Positions 8,036 to 17,689 of a stretch of 64,000 nt of DNA are shown here, piece by piece. Origin of the DNA: Magnetovibrio sp. (GTDB lineage: Bacteria > Pseudomonadota > Alphaproteobacteria > Rhodospirillales > Casp-alpha2); assembly GCA_002690705.1 (NCBI GenBank), contig NZFO01000019.1, positions 47,945 through 111,944 on the forward strand, given 5' to 3'. The translations under genes were made by a program, and so were the position numbers. The notes beneath the pieces are model-generated. The model worked only from the letters and a program-made list of their open reading frames with translations. It had not been told where the DNA came from and did no database searches. Numbering within the stretch: position 1 is the first letter of the stretch; the number at the start of each line of letters is the position of its first letter.

Positions 8036-9049
8036 ATGTCACATATGACTTGGCGAGAGGCTGATATATCGTTGACGGAGGATGTATTGTCACAAGCAAT
8101 AGTACGGCCTGATACCGGATGGAGTCTAGGCACCTTAGGGGCGCTCGCGGAATTTCACCGCGGCTCAGATGAGCCGGCCTCGATTAATGAGATTAAAAAT
8201 GGATGGGTGGTGATCACGCCTCGTGGTGCGATCCAAGTTAAACGCCACCCATTACTGAGACTTTTTCCCTATGAAATGCTGTCAAAAAACCCAAGAGCGT
8301 GGACACATGGAGTGATGATTTGTCTGCGAGATACTGAAGCATATTGTGCAGGGGCGAGGGGGCTCTCTGACCTTGGGCAAGATGTTGGTGCCCTAGTAGA
8401 TGATAATCATGCTCATAATCTGATCGATATTGGACTGGGCATAGGGCACGTAAAGCCATGTCTCCGGACCGGGAATCAACGACTTCTAAAAGAGTTGCGA
8501 GCAAATTTAGGTAAACCGTTTTTGAGCCTTTCGAGAGGAATAGTTGGGGCGATCAAAGCCGCGCAACCCTCGCGGGTGTTTATGTCACAGCTCGGCCGGA
8601 TTGAGGTAAGTCAAGACATACCGGAGAGTGGCGGGGAGACCCCACTGGGACCTCACACCCATATTTTTCCAAAACTTCTATTAAAACAAAAAAATAAGTC
8701 CACAAATATTATAATTCCAAATGGGTGGGTTTCATCAATGACTTTTTATCCACCAAGTTCTATCCACACTGCTCACGGCCAACTCATGCATTTTGACTGT
8801 GCCGCTCATGACCAATTCCAATTATTGCATGACCAATTTGCGCCTGACGAACTAGTTGCTGCTAAACACATGACTTGGGACGCACTCACAGCAAGTCAGG
8901 GGCCGAATGGTTTTGGGTTGAAAACTGACCGTGGAATCCGAAGAGCTATTAGGATCGCATTGCGTCAATGGTATCATTTAAGGGGGGTATCAAAGGCTTG
9001 GCGGGCGTGGCAGGCAGAATGGGAGCCAAATCCAATCCAAGAGTGTTAA
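8036..9049 (+). CDS. conserved-looking hypothetical protein, family not recognised
   Basis: A 338-residue soluble protein, apparently without signal peptide or membrane segments. Visible landmarks are WSLGTLGALAEFHR near residue 30, RGAIQVKRHPLLRLFPYE, CLRDTEAYCAGARGLSDLG, a GPHTHIFPKLL segment with an HxH pair, IPNGWVSSMTFYPPS, and a basic C-terminus RRAIRIALRQW. The mix of charged, well-distributed motifs and the uninterrupted frame argue for a real expressed gene. I do not recognise the family and will not guess an activity; the HTH in THTHIF could be metal-binding. Starts at 8036 (MSH) and 8045 (MTW) are both possible, with GGAAC upstream. It is divergent from the glyoxalase gene. Confidence 0.72.
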   Translation: MSHMTWREADISLTEDVLSQAIVRPDTGWSLGTLGALAEFHRGSDEPASINEIKNGWVVITPRGAIQVKRHPLLRLFPYEMLSKNPRAWTHGVMICLRDTEAYCAGARGLSDLGQDVGALVDDNHAHNLIDIGLGIGHVKPCLRTGNQRLLKELRANLGKPFLSLSRGIVGAIKAAQPSRVFMSQLGRIEVSQDIPESGGETPLGPHTHIFPKLLLKQKNKSTNIIIPNGWVSSMTFYPPSSIHTAHGQLMHFDCAAHDQFQLLHDQFAPDELVAAKHMTWDALTASQGPNGFGLKTDRGIRRAIRIALRQWYHLRGVSKAWRAWQAEWEPNPIQEC

Positions 9050-9316
9050 AAGCATTGGGGTTAGCCGGTTAACCACACATGTTGAATACTTTATTCAAAC
9101 TTTCTCCGGCTCGTATTCCTTTCCCCTAGTTTTGCGGGTGTTTACTCTCTACCACCCCCATTTCCTGCAAGGCGCGAGTTTGTTTAGTGGGCTAATTTAC
9201 GGTTACATTTGGAATTTCGATTGAAACCGATTGCACTCAATTAGCCATAAATGTATCGGTATTTAAAACACCTGACATAGGGGTAAACAGACTTAAAAGG
9301 TCTAGATGAAGGCAGT

Positions 9317-9342
9317 AGATCTGGCTTAACGGATCTTTTTTT
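9317..9342. terminator. weak candidate terminator between convergent genes
   Basis: AGATC at 9317-9321 can pair with GATCT at 9332-9336, leaving a ten-base loop, and is followed by a run of eight T on the plus strand. It sits in the 312-base gap between the end of the hypothetical gene (9049) and the end of the convergent MFS gene (9362). The stem is only five pairs, so support is modest. Nothing else is seen in 9050-9316. Confidence 0.35.
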
Positions 9343-9361
9343 ATCCGCGCTGATAATGCCG

Positions 9362-10627
9362 TTATACATTTGCATCGAGTTGTTTTGCATGGGTCTCTTT
9401 CACACATAAGGCTAAAATCAGCGCAAGGAAAGCGCTAGAAGGTAGGGTAATAAATGCGCTTTGAAATGTCTCGGGAGAATATATTCTGGCACCCTCGAAC
9501 ATGGTGCTCGACCACCCAATATCGAGCAACCAACCTGTTATCGGCTGCATGATAGCACCTGCTGCGATGACAGACAGATTTACGAGAGCTAATGTAGTTC
9601 CCGTACTCGCTGTATCATTATGCTCACGGGCTGCGGTAAAACATACAGCCATTCCGCTAATAGAGATCCCGTTCATTAATAATAGAGTTTTAATTGTGAA
9701 AGGCTCAAGCTCAGGCACGTACACTGCCGGTGTAATGGTTGCAAACGAACCTAGTGCGGAAATAACCAATGCTGGTTTTCTCCTTCGAAACCGGTCTGAG
9801 AGCCACCCCATTAATGGGGCCATTAGTCCCCATCCGATTAATATAAGGGAGGCGGAAAAGGCGGCTTCTGGCAGACTAAACTTGTGTATCTGAACTAAAT
9901 AAGGAACACCCCACAAACCACTAAATACGAACATCGTTGTTACAATGAAAAAGCCGTAACCAGCGATGATCCATGTTTGTGTTTTTATAAGTGCGCGTGT
10001 CAACACTTTGGATATCCTTGGCGATTGGATTTTACCCCCGGTAAATTCTAGCTTTTGATCATCTGCCAGCAACCATATAAGACAGGCGACAAAAACGGAA
10101 AAAGTAGCAACGCCTACCATTGTTGTCCGCCAACCATTATTCGCAACCAATATGGCAAGTGGAGCTTGGCCGATAACTCCGCCAGCCATTCCCATCATCA
10201 TGGTCATACCGCTCAATAATGCCATTCGTTCTGCTGGAAAAAAAACTGCTGCGAATCTGAGCGTAGAGACGAATCCAAAACCGGCACCTGTGCCAACTAA
10301 TAATTTACCGATGATGGCAATGAAAAAACTGTCTGCGGTGGCAAAAATAAAGCCACCAGCTGCGGAGAGTAACGCCGCGGTGCTTAATAGCCGCCCGGGG
10401 CCCCAATAACTTGCTAGAATTCCGGTTGGCAGTTGAACAGCCATGTATGCGTAAAAATAGATTGCGGATAAACCACCTAACGCAGATGCGCCAACATCGA
10501 ACGCGGCCATTAAATCAGGAACCATGACGCTTGTTGCTACCCTTTGTAAAAACGCATACAAAAAAAAGGTCGCACCAAGACCCCATATAGCCCAAACCCG
10601 CCACGGGATTTTGGAGGAACTATTCAT
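9362..10627 (-). CDS. major facilitator superfamily transporter
   Basis: A 421-residue inner-membrane protein with about twelve hydrophobic segments. MFS landmarks include FFLYAFLQRVATSVM in TM1, the GPGRLLS loop between TM2 and TM3, GTGAGFGFVSTLRF in TM4, and WLSDRFRRRKPAL in the central loop between the two halves. The sequence pattern is that of secondary carriers driven by an ion gradient, but the substrate cannot be told. It stands alone between the hypothetical gene and the broken DUF3422 gene. A 70-base gap separates its start from the 3' end of DUF3422 on the same strand. No strong Shine-Dalgarno is seen before the ATG. Confidence 0.88.
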   Translation of the reverse strand: MNSSSKIPWRVWAIWGLGATFFLYAFLQRVATSVMVPDLMAAFDVGASALGGLSAIYFYAYMAVQLPTGILASYWGPGRLLSTAALLSAAGGFIFATADSFFIAIIGKLLVGTGAGFGFVSTLRFAAVFFPAERMALLSGMTMMMGMAGGVIGQAPLAILVANNGWRTTMVGVATFSVFVACLIWLLADDQKLEFTGGKIQSPRISKVLTRALIKTQTWIIAGYGFFIVTTMFVFSGLWGVPYLVQIHKFSLPEAAFSASLILIGWGLMAPLMGWLSDRFRRRKPALVISALGSFATITPAVYVPELEPFTIKTLLLMNGISISGMAVCFTAAREHNDTASTGTTLALVNLSVIAAGAIMQPITGWLLDIGWSSTMFEGARIYSPETFQSAFITLPSSAFLALILALCVKETHAKQLDANV

Positions 10628-10697
10628 TCATATTGATACTTTTATGGAGAATAATGAGACTCACTCTGCTGTAAAACTATTCAGGATGGCGTTGAAC

Positions 10698-11988
10698 TCA
10701 GTCTTTGTGAGTGGAGCGCCCCGGCTCTTTCAAAAGTCGTTTTCTCAATCTGCGAACTGCTATCCAAAGGCCACCCACTACAAAGGGCAGAATGCACATT
10801 CCTGCCAGATAAGGGTCAATAGGGATGCCCAATCTCTCAAGTTCCTCGCCCAAGTAAACAATTAGGCTTATGACATAATAACTGATGGCTACCACAGATA
10901 GGCCCTTAACAGTTTCTTGTAACCTTAATTGCAGTTGAGCACGTTTGTTCATGGAACTTAAAAGATCACGATTTTGCTCCTCTAAAGCAACATCTACTCT
11001 GGTACGAAGAAGATTTGAGGCACGTGCAATTCGTGCCCCCAACGCCTCAAGCCGACGGGATAGGTTATCGCAGGTTTCCATAGCAGGCTCAAAGCGCGTC
11101 AGTAGAGAGTCTCCAGCTCGCTGCATGTTTTCGACACGCCTTTCTCGCAGAGCGCCGACTCGTTGGCGAACGATCTCGGCGTAAGCCCGACTAGCGGAAA
11201 ATCTATATGTCAAAGTGCCAGAAATGCGTTCGCCTTCCAGCGGCGAGGTCCGTCAATTGCCTCAATAAAGCGCGCTCATTAGACGTCGCATCTTGTCCGG
11301 CCAAAGATTGTAGGATACCGGTTAATGTGGTTTCTGCACGTGCCACTAAGGGGCGTGCGTCTCGCGCACAAGGCAGAGCCAGCATCCTGTAAGTTTCCAT
11401 CCCGGCTAAGCGCTGAGACATTCGGCCCAACATAGTGGCACGAAGATCGAAGCCATGCACCAAAAAACGACTGAACTGATCGCCATGCAATTTAAAATCA
11501 GTCCATAATCGGGCCTTGCCATCGGCCAAGACCCCGCCGACTAGACGATTATTGTCAAAAAAACCTGAGAGGTTTTGAGCGCGTAAGTCTTGGGTTTCTG
11601 CGATTTCTGCAGCTATGTGCAGTGCTGCTACTACCTGACCGGGAAGTTTGGCTAGCCAATCATTTGGCACCGCTGAGATTGCAGGATTCTTAAACGGTAT
11701 CTCAAAAGTGCCTTCTGCGACGAAGGTGTAGGTCGAAAACTCCGTGTGGCGTTCCCATGTCAGCCGAAACGCCCCGAGATTTGCCGAATACAACGCCGTA
11801 CCCTCAGGCGGAGGGGCAACCTGAAAATGGCTACACAGGGATTTAAGATGCGTGACTTCGGCATCAGACCCAATTTAACCAGTGACCAGCGCAATATGGG
11901 AGATCTGCGCAGGTGCAGTGATTTCTCCATATGGTCTTGCGTGAAGTTCTTCAGCCAAAGTGCGGCGTAATATATGTTCCTCAAACAT
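10698..11988 (-). pseudogene. DUF3422-family membrane protein, in-frame stop plus frameshift
   Basis: Three pieces reconstitute one DUF3422 protein of about 430 residues. The ATG at 11988 opens MFEEHILRRTLAEELHARPYG up to ALVTG, where TAA (11875-11877) interrupts the same frame. The frame resumes with SDAEVTHLKSL, then LGAFRLTWERHTEFSTYTF, WTDFKLHGDQFSRFLV and METYRMLALP. Near 11240 a one-base shift moves the reading to GERISGTLTYRFSASRAY, and on through LRTRVDVALEEQNRDLL and GLSVVAISYYV to two C-terminal membrane helices. DUF3422 proteins are widespread in Alphaproteobacteria and uncharacterised; the ELHARP and ERHTEF blocks are their hallmarks. Two independent lesions in one gene make genuine inactivation likely, though sequencing error is not excluded. 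Confidence 0.85.
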
Positions 11989-12084
11989 CTCAGTCTCGTC
12001 TTTCCCTTAATCATCCCCTATATATAGCATAATTACGCGTTTAATAGCGTAAGTGCTGCATAAATGATTTTGAGGAAAAACCCC

Positions 12085-13524
12085 ATGACAGATTTGGCTG
12101 TGACTGATAATTTATTCTATTCCCACTCCCACTCCGCTATGGATCGGTCCCGTGTAGAAAGGATCGTTGACGATGCTCTTAATGGTGCCGATGATGGGGA
12201 ACTATTCCTCGAATATTGTCAATCTGAGAGTGTTGTGTTCGATGATGGGAAAATAAAAAATGCTGCTTTCGACACGACACAGGGTTTTGGACTTCGCGCT
12301 GTTTTAGGACAAGCAACAAGTTACGCCCATGCGTCTGAACTTAGTGAGGAAGCTCTAAAACGCGCGACGAAAACTGTGAAAGCCGTCCACCGAGGTAAAG
12401 ATGGCGTAATGGCTATTGAACCCGCTGGTACCAATTCATCTCTTTACGGAGATAAAAATCCATTAGGCGAAGCGTCTTTTGAGACCAAAGTCGATCTATT
12501 ATCGGAAATTGACACTTATGCACGTAGTTGCGATGAGCGAGTAAAACAGGTATCGGCATCGCTTAGTGGTGAGTGGCAAGCGGTACAAATTCTTCGCGCA
12601 GGAGGCTTTCGCGTTGCAGACATACGTCCTCTTGTTCGTCTGAACGTTACCGTTGTCGTGGAGCATGATGGAAGAATGGAGACCGGTAGTTTTGGTGCAG
12701 GTGGCCGCACTGGCTATGGAATTTACCTTGATGCGAAAACTTGGAAGAGCGCTGTTGATGAAGCGCTCCGCCAAGCTTTGGTCAATCTTGAGGCAGTGCC
12801 TGCGCCTGCGGGAGAAATGCCAGTGGTATTAGGTCCCGGATGGCCGGGTATTTTACTTCACGAAGCGATTGGACATGGATTAGAGGGCGACTTTAATCGC
12901 AAAAAAACATCGGCGTTTGCCGGACTTTTAGGCGAGAGGGTAGCGTCGCATGGTGTGACCGTAATCGATGATGGAACGATTGCCGAGAGACGCGGTTCAT
13001 TGAGTATTGATGACGAGGGGACGCCGACCTTGCCTACTACTTTAATTGAGGACGGTATCCTTAAGAGTTACATGCAAGACCGCATGAACGCCCGCCTGAT
13101 GGGAGTTAGCGCTACCGGTAACGGCCGTCGTGAAAGTTTTGCTCATAGTCCTATGCCGCGAATGACTAACACTTATATGTTGAGTGGAAATCACACACCG
13201 GAAGAGGTTTTAGGCTCAGCAAAAAATGGTGTCTATGCAGTTGCGTTTGGCGGTGGCCAAGTCGATATTACGTCTGGGAAATTCGTGTTCTCGTGTACAG
13301 AGGCCTACATGATCGAAAATGGGAAGATTGGTGCCCCGGTGAAAGGCGCCATGCTCATTGGCAATGGGCCAGATATCTTAACGAGAGTTTCCATGATCGG
13401 AGATGATATGAAACTCGATCCCGGTGTTGGCACCTGCGGAAAAGAAGGGCAAGGGGTTCCTGTTGGCGTCGGGCAGCCAACATTGAAGATTGATAATTTA
13501 ACGGTAGGCGGCACGTCACTGTGA
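12085..13524 (+). CDS. tldD: metalloprotease TldD
   Basis: TldD forms a heterodimeric zinc protease with TldE/PmbA that degrades unfolded or modified peptides and matures microcin-type precursors. The protein is 479 residues from the ATG at 12085, matching E. coli TldD (481). HEAIGH at residues 259-264 provides the metal ligands and catalytic Glu. The N-terminal LEYCQSESVVFDDGKIKNA and the C-terminal CGKEGQGVPVGVGQPTLKI are family hallmarks. GAGGAAAAA precedes this ATG, which is why I reject the ATG at 12064. No tldE/pmbA is in the window. It is divergent from the DUF3422 remnant, with under 100 bases between the starts. Confidence 0.94.
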   Translation: MTDLAVTDNLFYSHSHSAMDRSRVERIVDDALNGADDGELFLEYCQSESVVFDDGKIKNAAFDTTQGFGLRAVLGQATSYAHASELSEEALKRATKTVKAVHRGKDGVMAIEPAGTNSSLYGDKNPLGEASFETKVDLLSEIDTYARSCDERVKQVSASLSGEWQAVQILRAGGFRVADIRPLVRLNVTVVVEHDGRMETGSFGAGGRTGYGIYLDAKTWKSAVDEALRQALVNLEAVPAPAGEMPVVLGPGWPGILLHEAIGHGLEGDFNRKKTSAFAGLLGERVASHGVTVIDDGTIAERRGSLSIDDEGTPTLPTTLIEDGILKSYMQDRMNARLMGVSATGNGRRESFAHSPMPRMTNTYMLSGNHTPEEVLGSAKNGVYAVAFGGGQVDITSGKFVFSCTEAYMIENGKIGAPVKGAMLIGNGPDILTRVSMIGDDMKLDPGVGTCGKEGQGVPVGVGQPTLKIDNLTVGGTSL

Positions 13525-13617
13525 ATAGGATGGGGTCTTTTGAATTTAGGATAGAACAGACTAGCCCCAGTAACAATACGTTGTTGAGGAAACGATCTAG
13601 CGCAGACTATAGGGGCG

Positions 13618-13639
13618 GCGTTGACAGCGCCGTCAACGC
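13618..13639. other. perfect inverted repeat upstream of nadE
   Basis: GCGTTGAC and GTCAACGC form a perfect eight-pair stem around a six-base AGCGCC loop, 16 bases upstream of the nadE start codon and about 95 bases after the tldD stop. No T-run follows, so it is not a standard rho-independent terminator. It could be an operator, an RNA hairpin that influences nadE translation, or part of a terminator that needs Rho. Confidence 0.5.
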
Positions 13640-13655
13640 TCGCTAAACCCGGCGT

Positions 13656-15329
13656 ATGGTCGACAAAATTTCCATTGCGCTGGCGCAAATCAATCCAAAG
13701 GTAGGCGCAATATTGGCTGCTGCGGATGAGATTCGTCGCGCTAGATCAGAAGCAGCAAACGCTGGTGCTGATTTAGTCGTATTCGGTGAATTAGTGCTTT
13801 GCGGGTATCCGCCCGAAGATCTTGTCCGCAAGCCTGTCTTTCAAAATCAAATCGAAGTTGCAACCCGTCAACTCGCTGCAGAAACCGGCGATGGGGGGCC
13901 GGCTATCCTGATTGGAGCTCCATGGCGCGTTGACGGATATTTATACAATGCCGCTTTACTTTTGGATGGGGGGGAGATCTCTCAAATTCGTTTAAAACAC
14001 GAATTACCCAATTACGGTGTCTTTGATGAAAAGCGAGTTTTCGCAGAGGGTCCGCTACCCGGACCTATCTCTTTTCGCGGGCTTCGATTAGGAGTTATGA
14101 TTTGCGAAGATATGTGGTTTGAGGACGTTACCGAATGTCTGAATGAGTCGGGAGCAGAAATACTTGTGATTCTGAATGGTTCACCCTACGAGGTAAACAA
14201 GTATGATACGCGCCTAAATCATTCTGTAGCGCGAGTAAGCGAATCAAACCTTCCTCTTATTTACGTTAACTTGGTAGGTGGCCAAGATGAACTCGTCTTT
14301 GACGGAGGTTCATATGTGATTGGTGCGGATTGCAGCTTGCGAGCGAGAGCACCGCAATTTGAGAAGAAGGTATTGATTACTGATTGGCAACGGTTGGAAG
14401 ATAGTTGGGTGTGTGAAGAGGGGCCAATTGCTGAATCTCTCGAAGAGTCGGATGCCACTTATCGCGCAATGGTGTTGGGACTTCGTGACTACGTTGGTAA
14501 AAATAATTTTCCGGGAATATTGTTAGGACTATCAGGCGGGATTGACAGCGCCTTATCGGCGGCTGTGGCAGTTGATGCTATTGGACCTGAGCGAGTGCAT
14601 TGTGTCATGATGCCCTCGCCCTACACGTCTCAAGAAAGCCTCGAAGACGCCGCGACCTGCGCCGCGCTCTTGGGAGCTGAGCTCGATACAATAAACATTA
14701 CACCCGCACTGAAAGTTTTCGATAAACTACTTGCTAAACAGTTTACAGATAAAACCCCAGATACAACAGAAGAAAATATTCAGGCGAGGTCACGCGGTCT
14801 GACTTTAATGGCGTTATCCAATAAATTAGGATACATGGTATTATCTACCGGTAATAAATCTGAGATGTCGGTTGGCTACTCAACACTCTACGGAGATATG
14901 TGTGGTGGCTATTCAGTTTTGAAGGATGTGTATAAAACGACTGTTTATGACTTAAGTCGCAGAAGAAATGCGTCTAAACCTGAGGATTGTTTGGGGCCTG
15001 TTGGTATTGTGATGCCGGAGAATATAATTAATAAACCACCCACAGCGGAGTTGAAACCCGATCAAAAAGATCAGGATACTCTGCCACCGTATGATGAACT
15101 CGATGCCGTCCTCATTATGCTTATTGAGGACGATATGGCGGTAGATGATATCGTTGCAAAAGGCCACGACCAAGAATTAGTTCATCGGGTTTGGCGGATG
15201 CTAGATTTAGCTGAATACAAGCGCCGACAGGCTCCGCCCGGTGTGAAAATCACACGACGAGCATTTGGCCGGGATCGCCGCTACCCCATCACTAATGGAT
15301 TCAAGGACGACGGGTACAGGCTTTTATGA
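13656..15329 (+). CDS. nadE: glutamine-dependent NAD+ synthetase
   Basis: This two-domain cytoplasmic enzyme makes NAD+ from deamido-NAD+ with ATP, using ammonia from glutamine. The N-terminal nitrilase-type glutaminase domain shows the catalytic triad E45 (FGELVL), K114 (LKHELP) and C150 (VMICED). The C-terminal synthetase domain has the PP-loop SGGIDS at 293-298 and the STGNKSE segment. Length (557) is as expected for the bacterial glutamine-dependent form. No clear Shine-Dalgarno is seen before the ATG; a hairpin ends 16 bases upstream. The stop overlaps the cysS start (ATGA), so the two are translationally coupled. Confidence 0.95.
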   Translation: MVDKISIALAQINPKVGAILAAADEIRRARSEAANAGADLVVFGELVLCGYPPEDLVRKPVFQNQIEVATRQLAAETGDGGPAILIGAPWRVDGYLYNAALLLDGGEISQIRLKHELPNYGVFDEKRVFAEGPLPGPISFRGLRLGVMICEDMWFEDVTECLNESGAEILVILNGSPYEVNKYDTRLNHSVARVSESNLPLIYVNLVGGQDELVFDGGSYVIGADCSLRARAPQFEKKVLITDWQRLEDSWVCEEGPIAESLEESDATYRAMVLGLRDYVGKNNFPGILLGLSGGIDSALSAAVAVDAIGPERVHCVMMPSPYTSQESLEDAATCAALLGAELDTINITPALKVFDKLLAKQFTDKTPDTTEENIQARSRGLTLMALSNKLGYMVLSTGNKSEMSVGYSTLYGDMCGGYSVLKDVYKTTVYDLSRRRNASKPEDCLGPVGIVMPENIINKPPTAELKPDQKDQDTLPPYDELDAVLIMLIEDDMAVDDIVAKGHDQELVHRVWRMLDLAEYKRRQAPPGVKITRRAFGRDRRYPITNGFKDDGYRLL

Positions 15330-16672
15330 CTCTTTGGATCCACGATACGATTAGACGAAAAAAAGTAGTATTCGAACCAATAAATCCCTCGCATATCCGG
15401 ATCTATGTTTGCGGTCCGACGGTATATGATTACGCACACGTCGGCAATGCGCGGCCAGTCGTAATTTTTGATGTCTTGGTGCGTTTGTTGCGTCACCTCT
15501 ATCCAAAAGTCACCTACGTAAGAAACATCACCGACGTTGACGATAAAATTAATGCTAGATCCCTCGAAACAGGGGAAGATATCCGCCAGATTACAGAACG
15601 CACCGCTAGGGCGTTCCGCGATGATATGGCTGAACTAGGGGCTTGCGTGCCCGACGTTGAACCTCGTGCGACTGAGCATATCTCTCAAATGATTGTGATG
15701 ATTGAAACGTTAATTAAGAAAAAGCATGCTTATGTTGCTGACGGCCATGTTCTGTTTAGTGTCCCAAGTATGCCTGATTATGGTTCTTTATCACATCTAC
15801 ATGAACGGGAGATAGTTGCAGGTGCACGTGTTGATACAGCGCCTTACAAACGTGATTTAGCAGATTTTGTTCTCTGGAAGCCATCCGAGGTGGGCGTTCC
15901 GGGTTGGGAGAGTCCATGGGGATATGGACGGCCAGGGTGGCATATAGAATGCTCCGCGATGAGCTTGGAGTACCTTGGTGAGAGCTTTGATATACATGGG
16001 GGTGGCCAAGATTTGATATTCCCACACCATGAAAATGAAATTGCGCAAAGTACATGCGCATTGGGAGAAGGTAGCTTCGCACGCTATTGGATGCATAATG
16101 GGTATTTGATGAGCGAAGGTGAAAAAATGTCTAAATCCCTCGGTAATTTTTATACTGCAAACAGTTTATTGCGAGAGTTTCCTGGCGAGTCTATTCGTTT
16201 GCTATTGCTCCAAACTCACTACCGAAAGCCTCTCGATTTCACCCGCGCCGGCATTGTGGAGGCTCGTCATATATTGGACAAGTGGTATAGGCTTATTGAT
16301 GGTTCTACTGAGAGTAAAGTTGAACTACCGGAAGCGTTTTTTGAGGCACTATGTGATGATTTGAACACACCGCAAGCTCTTGCTGAACTGCACAAGCTTG
16401 CGTCAATCGGTGAGATCGCGGCACTTTCCTCAGGCGCTAAATTTTTAGGCTTGTTGGGGGAGAACCCAGAAAAGTGGTTTAAGTGGCAACCGGCGGGCGA
16501 CCCTAGTAACTCTAAATTGAATGACGATAAGGTAAACGAGTTAATTGCTGAGCGTGACGCGGCCCGCTCAGTGCGGGATTTTAAGCGTTCTGATAAAATT
16601 CGCGATATACTATCTGAACACAAAATTGTGTTAGAGGACAGTGCAGATAAAACAACCTGGCGCCGGACATAA
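15326..16672 (+). CDS. cysS: cysteinyl-tRNA synthetase
   Basis: A class I aminoacyl-tRNA synthetase of 448 residues that charges tRNA-Cys. The first zinc cysteine is C29 in YVCGPTVYDYAHVGNAR, with the HIGH-type signature HVGN at 38-41. The KMSKS loop is at 267-271. GWHIECSAMS and HHENEIAQS carry the remaining zinc ligands. The start overlaps the nadE stop by four bases. The C-terminal part has the usual helical anticodon-binding domain with RDFKRSDKIR. It is an essential gene, intact here. Confidence 0.96.
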   Translation: MTLWIHDTIRRKKVVFEPINPSHIRIYVCGPTVYDYAHVGNARPVVIFDVLVRLLRHLYPKVTYVRNITDVDDKINARSLETGEDIRQITERTARAFRDDMAELGACVPDVEPRATEHISQMIVMIETLIKKKHAYVADGHVLFSVPSMPDYGSLSHLHEREIVAGARVDTAPYKRDLADFVLWKPSEVGVPGWESPWGYGRPGWHIECSAMSLEYLGESFDIHGGGQDLIFPHHENEIAQSTCALGEGSFARYWMHNGYLMSEGEKMSKSLGNFYTANSLLREFPGESIRLLLLQTHYRKPLDFTRAGIVEARHILDKWYRLIDGSTESKVELPEAFFEALCDDLNTPQALAELHKLASIGEIAALSSGAKFLGLLGENPEKWFKWQPAGDPSNSKLNDDKVNELIAERDAARSVRDFKRSDKIRDILSEHKIVLEDSADKTTWRRT

Positions 16673-16685
16673 CTAGATATACCGT

Positions 16686-16705
16686 AACCCTTGGAATTGG
16701 GTTTT
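16686..16705 (+). terminator. weak candidate terminator after cysS
   Basis: AACCC (16686-16690) pairs with GGGTT (16699-16703) across an eight-base loop and is followed by a short T stretch. It lies just after the cysS stop and before the convergent formyltransferase. The stem is short, so this is a tentative call. Confidence 0.3.
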
Positions 16706-16848
16706 ATCCTTTGCCATGCTAAGTAAAAAGAATTATGCGAAAATTCTAACATCGTGAAACAAGAGCGTACCAAATATTATCAATTCGATAGCGATGGTTT
16801 GGAATTATACTGGTGCGTCAGGCTCATGACTTGCCAAATACGAGATAG

Positions 16849-17457
16849 CTATCCGAATGCCCTGAAACGAAGAGTGATTTCACCCTCATCCATTTCTGCC
16901 GTCACCTCTCGCATACGGTTAAAATCCTCTCGCGTATTAGTTTTTCCGCTCCAAGTTTCCCCACTTGGGAGAAGTGGTGTAGGGTTTTTGGCCAAACGCT
17001 CGCTCATACGTTGGAATACTGAGAGTAAAACCTTATAGGCATCCATTTCTAACTCTGAAAAACGGATTTTGTCTCTTACTTTGAACCACTCGGTGGCGAC
17101 GATTGTTCCGGAATCGATAGTGCTAGTTATTTCATGCACCGTCACCCCATATTGATCAACTTGGTGGTAAATTGCAAAGCTAGCGGGATGGGCGCCTGGA
17201 TAGTTTGGAGGGCCTGGATGAAAATTATAAGCCGGACCCCCAAGATGGTTTAAGACAGCTGTTGGAACAATTACAGATGAACAAAAGGCTATCATCCGTC
17301 GCCAATTATTCGCATGGCTGCCCGCTAATACGACTTTCTCAAGTTCAGCTCGTTTTTGCACCGCTATTATAGATAGTTCAGGGTTGTGCTTATGTAAAAT
17401 CGAGGCTAAGTGAGAGGCTTCCAAGTCACTTGTTAAGAGAATAATTTCGCCATTCAT
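16849..17457 (-). CDS. formyltransferase-domain protein (methionyl-tRNA formyltransferase-like)
   Basis: The core NFHPGPPNYPGAHPASFAIY near residues 81-100 and YGVTVHEIT with IDSGTIV match the folate-dependent formyltransferase fold shared by Fmt, PurN and sugar N-formyltransferases. At about 202 residues it is shorter than Fmt (about 310) and lacks its C-terminal domain. It is therefore not the housekeeping Fmt but a stand-alone formyltransferase-like protein of unknown substrate. The protein ends abruptly at RFRAFG, where relatives often continue, so a small 3' truncation is possible. I chose the ATG at 17457 over one five codons upstream because it starts next to the first strand of the fold. 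It converges on cysS. Confidence 0.68.
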   Translation of the reverse strand: MNGEIILLTSDLEASHLASILHKHNPELSIIAVQKRAELEKVVLAGSHANNWRRMIAFCSSVIVPTAVLNHLGGPAYNFHPGPPNYPGAHPASFAIYHQVDQYGVTVHEITSTIDSGTIVATEWFKVRDKIRFSELEMDAYKVLLSVFQRMSERLAKNPTPLLPSGETWSGKTNTREDFNRMREVTAEMDEGEITLRFRAFG

Positions 17458-17689
17458 GTGATAACTTAACACGGCTTAAACGTATCCGATACCCTTAGGT
17501 GAATCATGTAAAAGTGACAGACCTGTTGAGTGAGTGTACTCAGCTAGATTCCCAAAAAGAAAAATCAGAACCGCCTCTCGTTACCTCTTTTTTGTGAAGT
17601 GATTAAATAATAGCATTCAATAGAAAAGGTTAGCTTTGTTGTGGGCTTTTAAAAATTATTAAAGAACACTAAATTATTGAATTGATCCA

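Noticed and set aside
12499..12774. Minus-strand ORFs inside tldD
   Set aside because: They are shadows of a well-conserved metalloprotease frame.
16754..17038. Plus-strand ORF over the formyltransferase 3' end
   Set aside because: It is antisense to the GEITLRFRAFG end of the formyltransferase and shows no motif.
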